Assembly: GCA_009823395.1 (NCBI GenBank) | Contig: CM020505.1 | Span: 8,182,129 to 8,246,128 of the forward strand | Direction: 5' to 3' | DNA length: 64,000 nucleotides | From: Thamnaconus septentrionalis | Lineage: Eukaryota; Chordata; Actinopteri; Tetraodontiformes; Monacanthidae | In this document: one piece after another, positions 14,468 through 26,082 of the stretch | Numbering within the stretch: position 1 is the first letter of the stretch | Layout of the letters: every line of letters begins with the position of its first letter | The notes under the pieces: generated by a model | The model's database searches: none | Told to the model about the DNA's origin: nothing | The model's input: the letters and a program-made list of their open reading frames with translations, nothing else | Position numbers and translations under genes: made by a program

Positions 14468-15866
14468 CATCCTGTATAACGTTATTTAATATTAGCTGCG
14501 CATGACTGCCCCTTGTGATGCCGCAGTGTGCTGCAATGCTACCTAAACTTTTGCCCAAGTCGGTTCTAAGCAAAAAACATGTTTCCCCCCTTTTTAGCTG
14601 TTTTTCTAGCCTCCCAGAAGAGCCTGAATGCTGCCCAGTTGTGCTAAAGGTGCACCAAGTGGAGCAGCAGCAGCAGCAACTCTACTTCCTGTCTTTGTTT
14701 CTCGTCTCTTTCGGAGGTTTTTCAGTGCAGCAGTGGCGTCTCAATGTGTGACTGTGTCCTGAAAATACTCTCCTGCGAGGCTTAGCAAGATGGATGTACA
14801 AGATTTAGCTCTTGAAATTTCTACGGTGCGACTGCACTGGAAGGTTAATATGAAATTTATCAGACAAAAACCAAACACATGCCTGATCATGGCACGATGG
14901 CTAGTGTTCCTTCTTTGAGTATTACATTGTAATACTCCTTTGATTCCTTCCATTGTCACGTGTGTCGTTACAAGGCATTTGGGCCCAATCAGTCATTTGG
15001 ATGGCACTGATCAAAGGTTGCAGCAGTAAATCTGGCCGCTCCGAGGAGGATTACTCGGTTTATTTACTGGAGATCTGCGAGCGTTCTGAGGAGAAATCCC
15101 AGCCAGACGTTGAGCAGGAAGCGGCGGACAAGCAGGATTAGCTGGTGCTGTCAGCGATTTGCCAATTCACTCCTCAATGAGCGGCCACGTTCCAGCTGTC
15201 TTGTCTGAACTTCATCTTTAGGATGCAGCATTTGCAGATTCTGATTGGTGTGAGGCCCTTGTGCGAGCGGAGGCGCTGACACGCTCGATGAATCAGAAAC
15301 AAGCGGGCTAATTTCGCTCGTGGGGACGTGTGCAAACGCCCCGGGGTGGCGCGAGGGTGAAATGAGCCCCAGACCAGAGGAGAAGGGGGGGGGCATCAGA
15401 TGTGACGCAATGGTATTTTCAAGACTGAAGGCTCTGATTTTGAGGTTGCCTCACCTTTTTCTCCTTCTCCTCCTGTCTGCAGCACCATTTCCTGCCTCCG
15501 CTCTCCTCTTTTTTTTTTTCCAAACCCCCTTTTTTCCCGGCAAAATGTTGGCCTCACCTCCTCGCCCTCTTACAGTTGTCCTTTCGGAGAATTGATCATC
15601 TGTGCTGAAGCGTGCGTGACAAATTCACACAGCAGCGTGCTGCTTACTTCTGCTCTCTTATTCTGCCCTTTATTAGAGTCTCTCATACCCCCCCCCCCCC
15701 CCCAACCCCAGCCCACCACACGACACACACACACACACACACACAGACACCTCCGCCTCCTCCATTCGCTTTTTGGCCAGAAATCAGCTGTAATCAATAT
15801 CATCAGAGTAATTGTCAGCATTTACCCCCACAAGGCAAATTCCAAATTAAAAATGTGTGTGCGTTG

Positions 15867-15868
<2 letters not shown>

Positions 15869-15920
<52 letters not shown>
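15869..15920. repeat. (GT)n microsatellite
   Basis: About 26 uninterrupted GT units in intergenic sequence. Confidence 0.95.
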
Positions 15921-15922
<2 letters not shown>

Positions 15923-16037
15923 ATCAGCAGGAGTTTTCAAATGTGGCGGTGCCAGTGCACACCCGCAAAATGTCTCTGCTAGTGGTTTATCTCATTGTTT
16001 AAACAGCGCTGCTTTAATTAGGACAGGCTTGTCTATG

Positions 16038-16073
<36 letters not shown>

Positions 16074-16416
16074 CGCGCGCCAAGAAATTTTGCAGCGTGT
16101 GTGTGTCTGTGTGTGTATCCGCGTGTGTTTGTGTGTCTGTGTCCACATGATACCATAGTGCCCCCATGTGGAGAGGTCTAGCAGAGCATGTCAGAATAAC
16201 CCCCCGCCACCACCACCACCCACCATCACCACACATACACACACACATGCGCGCGTTCACAAACACACTCACACACACACACACTCAGTCAAATGCACTC
16301 CAATGACACGCTGTTATATTTGGAAACACAATTTCATGGTATCAGTGCAGGCTAGCTATTCCATTTAGATAGCAGCCCATTTATAAGTGTGTACGTGTGT
16401 GTCAGGACGTATGCAT

Positions 16417-16421
<5 letters not shown>

Positions 16422-16494
<73 letters not shown>
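16422..16494. repeat. (GT)n microsatellite
   Basis: About 36 GT units, ending in a short GCGCGC run. The alternating purine-pyrimidine order continues through the GCGCGC. Confidence 0.95.
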
Positions 16495-16501
<7 letters not shown>

Positions 16502-18059
16502 CTTGTGTGACAGTGCACACACAGACAGGCTGCCTGTGTGTTTTGAATCCTTTTTTTTTTTCCCTCTCCAAGTTTCCCCCAGTAATTATGTTGATTAAAA
16601 ATGTGAAAATTAATTAAAAAGTCGGGGAAATGATCTCACAGCAGATGATCAGCGAAAAACATCAAAATGATTCAGAGCTCCTTCGCCCTCCCGCTCCAAA
16701 CACAACGCAGCCGTCCCCTTCCTGTCCCTCTCTGGCACTTCAGAGGACAGTGCTGGATTATCTGCCGTCATCTCTCACACGCTCTTCTCTCTCTCTCTCT
16801 TTCTTCTTGGGTGATTCACGTCGGGATGGGAATTGTTTCAATATCCGGGCAAAGAGAAACGCGGGGCAGCGTCAGTAAAGTTAGCAAGCCGCGCCCTCCT
16901 GTCACGACAGCTCCCTCCTTCCCCCAACAAGCCTCGGTGTCGTACCGCCTGAGCTTGATAGTGCACATCAGCCGGAGAGGCGCGGAACAATGGCAGGCTG
17001 GCCGTCTCACTTTCAGCATCTCCCATTATTCCAGCCCTCTCACTCTCACAATCTGTCTGCTATCCCCCCCCACCCCCCTCCCACCGCCAACTGACAGAAT
17101 GAATAAACAAGCAGCAGTGTAATATCTTTCCTTTATTCCTTTATTAGCAACAGCAAACTCAGAAACAAAGGATTCACTCCCCGCCCTCCCCTCCCCTTGC
17201 CTCCCCTCCTATTCCCTCCCCTCTCATCAGCTCTAATGAACCGCAAATCTCATCAGCCATCTTTTTCATCGGCGCTGCCATCACTACTTTGCGCGCTTTA
17301 AGCTTGACGGACCACTCATATAGCGTGTTGGCGTCCAGCGTTGGCTGCTAACCCGCTCGACTCTGACTAACTCTGGCTGCACGCTGCGTAGACTCGGCTA
17401 GAGATGAAAAAGTTTGTGCTTCTGCCTGACTGAAGCAAAGTTTAGAAAATGGCAGCTCTCGTGTGGCAGCAGTCTTACCTGAAAGTCCGAGGCGTCGGTT
17501 TACTAGCTGGTGAAACGCCATGCTAGCTGTGCTGTCTGGAGAGATGCCAGTGATGTTGTGTGAGTCTGAGGCAGCGGCACTGAAGAAAAACTGGAGGTAG
17601 AGCTGCTGGTAGTGTAGATTGACATGTTTAGCTCCTCTTCGGGTGGTACCAGGATGGAAAGAATCAGGAGTGAGGACATCAGAGGGACGGTGCATCATAA
17701 ATGTTTTGGAGATAAAGCCAGAGAGGCCTGATTGAGATGGTCCAGACGAGGGACAGTGAATACATTGGCAGAAGGATGTTAAGGTTGGAATTGCCAGCCA
17801 GGAGGCTGAGAGGAAGAGCAAAGAGGTTTATGGACGTAGTGAAAGAGGACATGAAGGCCCCGCGTACATGAAGACGGCCTTTTTTGAAACTGACCATTTT
17901 TGGGAATGAAAAAGCTGCATTTTGAAAATGGCTGAAAATGCTGTAGTACCTATGCCAGGCCTTAGGTGGCGCTGTGAGTTTACGCCCCGAAGAAAGAAGA
18001 AGACCTGGAGGTTGCTGGTTGTTGTCATTGTCATGAGTCATCGTCTGGGTCTCTCAGGT

Positions 18060-18650
18060 TGTGAGGCGAGGGTCGGCCTATGACATCATCAAGGCCGCAG
18101 CTGAGAGGCTTGGATGGAGGCAGGTGATTGGCTGTGGCAGCGTGATGGTCGAGAGACGGTCAGCGGCCACCCACGCAGGCACCAGTTTGTTTTGGCGCGT
18201 GCGCAGCGGGAAACTGCAACGTCTGGCGGTGAAAACGACGCGGCGCTCGGCACCTGCGAGGAGACTGATGGGTTTTGCAGCCTCGGAGACGGGAGGCCGG
18301 CGATGGATTTGCCCTCGTTGCCTCTTCTGCACTCGAGTCAACACGTCCTCGGTGAGGAGCCGGGCTTCACCTCTTTGGCTGAAACCTTCCGAGGCAGAGC
18401 TTGCGATTCAGGGCTGGCTGAGTGCAACAGGGAACCGGCTCCTGTGCCACATGGAAATGAAATGCTTCGTGTGTATGAAAAAAAAGAAAAAAAAAACAAA
18501 AAACAGGAAAACAGCTCTCATGACCGGCTGACCGAGCCAAGCCATTGATCAGGAGCGGAGCTGCCCCTCCCTGCGGGCAGAGTGGGCCCACCTCTCACCG
18601 CAGGGCCACCGCCGCTCGGCTTGGCCCCGTCTTCAAAGGGCCGTCGGTAG
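18060..18650. promoter_or_regulatory. CpG-rich block, candidate orphan promoter
   Basis: This stretch is visibly richer in CG dinucleotides than its surroundings. It contains an inverted CCAAT box (ATTGG, 18,127-18,131) and a perfect palindromic GCGCGTGCGC at 18,195-18,204, the form bound by NRF-1 in CpG-island promoters. No exon can be attached to it with confidence. It lies about 0.5-1 kb past the 3' end of myom2, so it could start an unseen non-coding transcript, or simply be GC-rich DNA. Confidence 0.35.
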
Positions 18651-18653
18651 CGG

Positions 18654-18654
<1 letters not shown>

Positions 18655-18706
<52 letters not shown>
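18655..18706. repeat. (TG)n microsatellite
   Basis: About 26 TG units immediately after the CpG-rich block. Confidence 0.95.
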
Positions 18707-18707
<1 letters not shown>

Positions 18708-19143
18708 CGGGGGTGAGGGGAGGGGAAGGAGGAATTCTAAAAAGGCTCCTTGGTAAAGCGTGGTGTGATGCAGAGTGCAGGCGTCGCTGGAAATGTACGG
18801 GCGGAAAGAGATGACAGCGGATAAAAGATGTTGTTCATGAATTTATTTGCATGTTTTTCTTACCTAAAACAGCAAAGGAGGGTGGTGGGGGTGGAGGGGG
18901 GGGCGGTGCAGTATGTGGTTATGATCACTTTAGAGCTTGATGTAACTTGGATGTGTGTGAGAGCTTTGTGTTTGCAGGAGAGCTTCAGTTCTTCCCCCCT
19001 CCCCCTGCTGTCAAGCCGCATTTTCTTTTGTGTATCTGTAGTTGAGTTTAATTATAGGTCCAAACCAGCTCATGCTAAATAAAATAAAAACACCTCTAAA
19101 TAATTCATTTAACTTTTTCCATATTATTTTATTTCAAGCTTTT
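18707..19143. other. Short intergenic spacer beyond myom2
   Basis: This G-rich then AT-rich stretch lies between the (TG)n tract and the myom2 polyadenylation signal. Apart from possible continuation of the myom2 3' end just past the signal, I see no feature. Confidence 0.5.
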
Positions 19144-19292
19144 TTTATTCCTCCCAAGACGGCCGCCGTATCTCAGAAAGACATTTCATACATCGTCTTT
19201 TTCTCTTGACTCTAATTCAATGCAATAGGACCAACGTGTGGCCTGTATGTGTGCCAGTGTGTGAATATCTTTCGGACTCATTTTTGATTCAT
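19144..19292 (-). terminator. myom2: myom2 3'UTR and polyadenylation signal
   Basis: The stop codon TAG of the last myom2 exon is at 19,293-19,295 (minus strand). The nearest canonical AATAAA on that strand is at 19,149-19,144, about 145 nt downstream. I infer a short 3'UTR of about 150-170 nt. The cleavage site itself cannot be seen. Confidence 0.6.
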
Positions 19293-20589
19293 CTACTTCC
19301 TCCTGGAGGGAGTGGGACTCTTCACCCCCCTCCCTGGGGTCTGGGCCTTTGGAGGGGCGGGGCTGGGGGCGGCGGGGGCAGGGCTGGCGGCGGCCTGGCT
19401 CTTGGACTGAGGGATCTCGATGGGGAGCTTGGGAGGGATGATTGTTTTCGGGGTCAGAGTTGGCTTCGCCTCGGGGAGTTTCTCTCCCTGACGGTACACG
19501 CTGACCTGGAGAGGGAAGACGGAGAGATTCAGCGCCGACGTTGACGTGATAGAGACATTTTTTCCTCCACGCACACACACACACACACACATGCGAGCAC
19601 ACATCCAGCTCTCCTCTTTGTATCCCCGCCCACAAACGCATTAGCATCTGGCGTGGCGCTCATTGTGAGCGTGAGGCAAATAAAAACTGACAGTTGCACA
19701 AAAATCTGCAAATATCAGCTTTTGCATTTCCATGAATATCTGCGGCGCTTAGTCACACCGTCGAGAAAAAGCCCGAACAAATTTGCACCGTAGATTATTG
19801 AGGGAAAGAAATGTACAGGCCCCAGTAACATCCTGTAAGTTTGCAGCGCGCGGTGATAAGAACTCACCACTATATCCACAGACTCCCCTCCGTATTTGTT
19901 CTGGACAATCATGGTATATCTGCCAGAATCCTCCATGGAAACACCTTTGATCGTCAGACTGGCAAACCTGCCCTGGTCCAGCGAGACCACATACTGAAAA
20001 GTGAAATCAAAGGTTATAAAAAGAGAAAAGAGGCAGCCGCAGCAACTCAGGCATGGTTTAACATTTAAAGGGGAGGCAGGCAGGCCTGTCCCCCCCCCCT
20101 TCGGTTGGCTTCCTTTAGCGAAAGCTGAGCCCTGCCTTGACTGAATGAAAACAACTAAACTCTTAACTGTGTAGTATTGCCTAGTCTGTCGCGGTGAAGC
20201 TTGTTGGTTGAACGAAAATATCCTGTAGCATAAATAAGCGCTTTTGATAAGGAAACTGAATTTTTTAAATCCCCCAAAAGGTGCAGCAAGAAGTTCCTGT
20301 TTTGTTTGTGTGAGTGCCGATGGACGCACACTATTTTAATTTCCCTTCTCAAATTAATGTCTTTTAAATTGAAAAATTAAATCCTTTGCGCCTTTAACAA
20401 CAGTGGTTCAAACAAGAGTTACAATGAATGTTTAAGACCAGTGGGTGTCTTTTCTGTTTATGCTGGAGAATAATCAACTTCATTTATCTGACCAATGTGA
20501 GCTAAACTGCACCTTGGCTCATCCCTGCAGCTGTAAGGTTGCTTAATAACAGAGAGTGAAAACCTCACACTGACCGCTGTGAAATGTAT

Positions 20590-20681
<92 letters not shown>

Positions 20682-21999
20682 CATGTTTTGCAGTCACGAC
20701 CCAATAGAGTTATACAATATACCTATTTCTCCTTTGAGTTTCAGTGCAATATTTTCTGGATATATACGTATATATAAAGACACACACACACACACATAGA
20801 TTTTTTCAGAATTTTTTTTTTTTCCTTTGAATGTCTCCGGTAGCCTCTGTGGTTGCTGCACAGGGGAGACGCACTCCTGAGGTTTGAGAAGCAGATCACT
20901 AAGGACACCGGGTTGTTGTTTTGCAGATGAATAGCAGGTGAGGAGATGAATAAATAGGAGGGCAAACTTCAACACATATTCCACCTGGGCCAGGGATTCT
21001 CAAAGTTTAATCTTAAAAAGCTGCCTGGAGCCGCAGGATGCAGATGCTGTTGGAAGAGCCTCTGCTGGCTTGGAGTGAGATGCTAGGCTTGTACTGGCTG
21101 GCAACTAGGTCAATAAGTTATGTGACTCAAATTTTCTTATACTTCAAAAAAAAAAGGGAGTTGCTGATAGTTTTAACTTTACCTATACTGTACACGTGTT
21201 GATGCCTCCAGTGTGGCACCTGGAGCTTCACGCTCTGGAGCATGTTTAATTTATTCCAAGGTGGCTCGCAGCAGCAGGGATGCTTATTGAAGTTCCATTC
21301 ATCTGTTTGTTTTAATGTACGAAGTCAAGCCCTAAAGAATTCACCTCAGCCTTCCCTCGGGTATTGACCATATTTATTTTTACTAAACTTTTTTTAATTG
21401 CTTCCTTTCTATAAATATGTATTTCTTATTTTAACCTAAAGGGATAATTATGCATATTTTTATTTATTTATTATTCTCTTTTTTTAGTAAGTGGCTGGTG
21501 TTAAAGATACTGCCACAGATATGTTTGAATTTATAAACATAATTAAAGGAGGCGGGGCAGCATTTCCATATGAGTCTGCAGTTCACGGCATAGTTTGCAG
21601 GACAACAGCAGGCGTCCCACTCAGTCCTGGCCATGTGTCTAGAGTAGGGCGGGCTTTAGGGCTGATCGAGTAGCACTGATTGGTTGGTTATAAGCAGTAA
21701 TACAGCCAGTCCGAGCGCCTTTGTCGTTCTAACTAGTTAGTATCAAAAGATAAACTCAAAGCATGTATTTAGGACAGAAGGAAGTCAACTTTTGTGTTCG
21801 AGACGTGATTTCCTGCAGGACTTTACCTGATCACCAGGCTCCACCTCGTTCCCGCTCTTCAGCCATGACACCTGAGGTTTGGGGTCTCCGCACACTGTGC
21901 ATGTTAAGCTCAGGGTCTACAGCGGTGACAAGATGAGACCTCTTCAGTCACGCATGCGTAAATAACGCAGAGGCAGAAATCACAGTCACGTGACCTTCA

Positions 22000-22036
<37 letters not shown>

Positions 22037-25000
22037 TCTTCTCCATGATGGTGACCACATCTGGCAATCCGCCCACCACCATACCACGGTCTGGAACAAG
22101 CACGTTAGCACTCAGTTTGAAAAAAAAATAATTCAATGATAACTGCCTGATCAACTAGTGAATACTGAAGAAAATACATGAAAGCAGCCAGCCAACTCAC
22201 TTCTCTCAGCGTAAGCCTCAGCTCTGAAACACAGGAAAAAACAAGTTTCAAACAAATTAAGGAATCTCTATGTGTATTTTTCCATTTCTATAGTTTTCAT
22301 TGTTGCATATACATACAGACATGTGTGTCTGTGTGTATTTTATGTATATATATGTAAACTCACACATATACATATATACACATATACATATACATATATA
22401 CAGTCAAGTCCAGATCTTCTGAGGCTAAAAAATATCCTTCTCATATTGCAAATGGCTCTGCCTCAGTAGGAGCAGTGAGGTTGAGTCCAATAGGCTGGGT
22501 TTGTAGCCAGCGCTCATTAGTTTAGTCACATCAAATCTCTTTGTTTCAAGAAAGTTATGATCCTTCCTTTGTAAGCACTGGGAGAGGGCTGTCTTAGCAG
22601 CACGCGAGCACCAGAGGTCAGCAGCAGGAGCAGATGGCCGACGGACCTCTGCGCTGCCTTCGCATGTCCGCACTCAATCTAAAGGCCAGCGGGGTGTCAT
22701 CACTTTCAAGACGTTTGTAAATAAATAAATGCCTGCGTTTACATGGTTCCACTGGGTCTGCTGACATAAATATCTGCATATAAAAAAAAAAGTCCCTAAA
22801 AATAAATAACTTTTGTGTTTTCATTTGGGTTTTAGTGGTTTTACCCTGACATCAGAAAGATGTGAGATCCAGTGGGGCAGCAGAAAACAGGGACTAGCAT
22901 TAACATATTGAATATTAACATGTTCATTTGCTTTGATCTCAGATCATAAAACACCGTCGAGAGAGTTGTCAGACAAGGTTTTCTCAGTATGGTGATTCTG
23001 AAAACAGAAACTGTTACATTTTAAAAGGAAAAGTCTTTTTTTTTCGCCCATCATGTCATTTTCTTTCACTAGTTACCGTATGGTTTAGTTTTTCATTTTG
23101 CCCAATCTATTTTATAGAAATGTGCATTATAGGGAAAGTTTAGGGTTTTGTTTTTTGCAAATGTTACCTGCAAACCTTTATCAGCTTTCAGTTTCAATGC
23201 TGTAGCAAAGGATCAAATGCGAAGCAAACAGAGTGAAAAGTCCAAATAAAATAGTTTAATCCCTCCTCTGTCTTTCACCCAGAGAAACAGAATCGTTAGA
23301 ATAAAGACTTACTTGAGTTTTTGGAACTCGGCGTAGGCCTTCTCATACACTGTAAGGGGCAAAAAAAAAAAAAAAAAAAAAAAAACAGAAGTTAAAGGCA
23401 AAGTTTGTCCAATCCTTGACCCTTTCAACCCTCTCAGCACAGGAGATCTATCTGCGGGTGTGGAAACGCTCGACCCCACTTTTAATATCCCATCATAAGC
23501 AACTGCAGGGCTCAGCTTTTGATAAATTAGTTACACAAACATGCAGTGGTGAAAATATAAATATGCCACTTTCTGGCACAGCTTTGTCAGGAGGGGAATG
23601 TTGCTGCATGAAAACAGAGCGCCAATATTCGGTGCGAACTGAGAGGAAAGGCTTGTACTTTGAGGTTTTCTTTGGGATATGTTGACACATATTCTGCAAC
23701 AAGAAAGGAAATCTACCCTGTGGATTCCATTGAAACCAACAAAATCTACATTTTTTTTGTTATTTTTATTCTTATTTTGGCTTCAAAAAGAGCCCGTTTC
23801 CATGCGGCTGAGGACGAGCGTTTGACTCTTGAAAGCAGACCATGTTGCTGCTCGTTGTTTTCCAAATGATCAATTAAAGCAGAATGAAACTCAGGACAGG
23901 AAGTGTTTATGAGGCCAGGAGCAGACAGACCTTCGCCACTCAGGTCCAGTGAGCGTTTATGGGAGTTTTCTGGGTCAGTGATCACGATGGAGTAGATTCC
24001 TTGATCCCTCTCTGTTGGCTCAATAACCTGCCGATCAATTCATCAGTAAGACATTTTCTTTCTTCTTTTTTTTTTACTTAATGAGAAAAAGCCACACCTT
24101 TAAAAATAAGATACATTCATTTTCTAAGTTCTGACATAGTCCCACACAGGTAAAGAAGCCCACATGATTGAATTGATAGTTTTAATAACTTATAAAAGCC
24201 CTGGGAAAAAATGAGAAATTATCTACTTCGTCTTGCAGTCGTCGCCTCCACAAAGGTGGAAGTGGCCCTGCCTGCTTGTCAGTAAATCACCCACGGACGA
24301 TCCACTTAAGAGGCAGACATTGTTCAGCACTATACAGAAGACGATTATACCTCCATTGTTGCCATGGAAGACTCTCCTCCAATCTTAACTTTGTCACTGT
24401 GGGAGAGTCGGGTTTCACTGAAGAGAGAGCAGAAGAGGACAGACTGGTGAGCTGTGGTGAAGTTTTTTTGTTTTTTTTTATCTGTGTCACTGTCAAACTC
24501 TGTCAGAGAAAAGGAGAGGAGGTTTTAAAATCAAGCCTCAGATTTGTTTTGTTCTCTTTTTTTGTTTTCTCTGAGTAGCAGTTTGAGCAGAGACGCTGTC
24601 CATCTTTCTCGCTGGGACTGAGTGCTGTTAAGCGCAGAAAATCGTAGTCACTGATAGAAAATGAGCGAGAAACTGAAGGGGGGGGGTGGTACTGTTATTT
24701 TTGCTACAAAACAGTGCAATTTTACCGCAATCTCCCGGATAATGAGGACAATTTCCAGCCGCTATCTCAAGCTGTATTAAGGGGCTTATTGTTTCTGCCA
24801 CTGCCCACAGTTCAAAGTAACAAATAGCAAAAAAAACCAAAAAAACAATGTTTTTGTGGCTAGCATTAAAACTCAAATTCAGGCGAGGCAATGCGGAAGG
24901 AGCTTTTAGCCACGTGCTAAAGTAGCGCTGATGCTAAGTGTGCTGTGGTGCGGCGCCTCACCCGTGCAGCCAGGTGATGTTCATCTCGCCAGTGTAATAC

Positions 25001-25703
25001 TTCATGTGACACTGCAGCTGAATTCCCGTGGCTGTGCACTTGATGACCAGCTCAGCTGCAGTGGCTCCTGCGGGACGGAGTGAGGGGAGGTGATGGGGTT
25101 CAGTTAGGGTACGTTTTAAAAAAGAAAAATCTGTACCACATGTTTTCTGTATGCTGCTGAAAGGTGCCCCCTCTGTGCTGGGAGAGCAACAGGATGCTCT
25201 TTCATTCATTTTAACTGAAAATAAATCAAACAGAATTACATCCATCTGCACTTATTTGTACATGCAGCATCCAATTTGAGATGCTCTCTCTTTACATTTT
25301 TTTTTTACCCTCCAGCCTCGGGAGGCCAAGTAGTATAAATGAAGCAAAGTGCTCACTGTTTCCATGCAACTGTCAGTAAAGCACTTCAAATTCTGGGAGC
25401 TGCCGTGCCTGCTGAATGTCTGTGCGTCACTAAATTCACGACAAGTTACAAGTGTGTCATCCACCTGGCCACATTACCATGGTTTCCAATTTTCCCAATA
25501 ATAAACCCCCTTCCTCCACTGCAGCTGCCACCGGAACGTCTGGTGCAGCAGGGCTGTCAAGTGACTGTCTCGCAAAGAGAAAGATGCTCCTCCACACCTC
25601 CGTCACTGTGACAGCGCAGCGGAATTTTAAAGCGATTTCACCACGGGATGGCATGATGACCAAATGCTTCAAGCATGACAACTTCTGCCACATGCTGATA
25701 AGT

Positions 25704-25794
<91 letters not shown>

Positions 25795-26013
25795 CGAGCG
25801 CGGGCAGGATTTTAAAACAGAAATAAATCAGTCTGGCCATGGATCTAAGGTCTCTGCAGTATGATGGCGTTGGCCTTGTTGAATCCAGATCATGTGTGTC
25901 TGATCCCCTCAGTGGGTGGAGATGATGATGATGTTGAAGTGAACTCAAGAGTTTATTTAGAATTGAAAGAAAAAAAAAACTGTTTTATAGAAAGATAAAA
26001 AAAAGTTGCAAAA

Positions 26014-26082
<69 letters not shown>

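Larger units (their letters stand above)
19293..22090 (-). other. myom2: myom2 exons 35-38: last Ig domain and C-terminal tail
   Basis: Coding exons are 22,090-22,035, 21,916-21,827, 19,993-19,868 and 19,505-19,293. They encode Ig7 (about residues 1,251-1,341: GLPDVVTIM, then a SLTCTV cysteine strand, a SWLK tryptophan strand and an [10 protein letters not shown] strand with the second core position) and a tail of about 70 residues. The tail begins [12 protein letters not shown] as in M-protein but runs on through repeated Pro-Ala-Pro to a basic SPTPSRRK end. The donor after 22,035 is the first GT of a 34-bp GT array. The intron between 21,827 and 19,993 carries a long GA/CT array. Confidence 0.9.

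Noticed and set aside
18061..18548. Two overlapping plus-strand frames of 156 and 144 codons in the CpG-rich block
   Set aside because: High GC lowers stop frequency. The products match no family, two plus-strand frames and the opposite strand are all open, and one ends in a poly-Lys encoded by an A-rich run.
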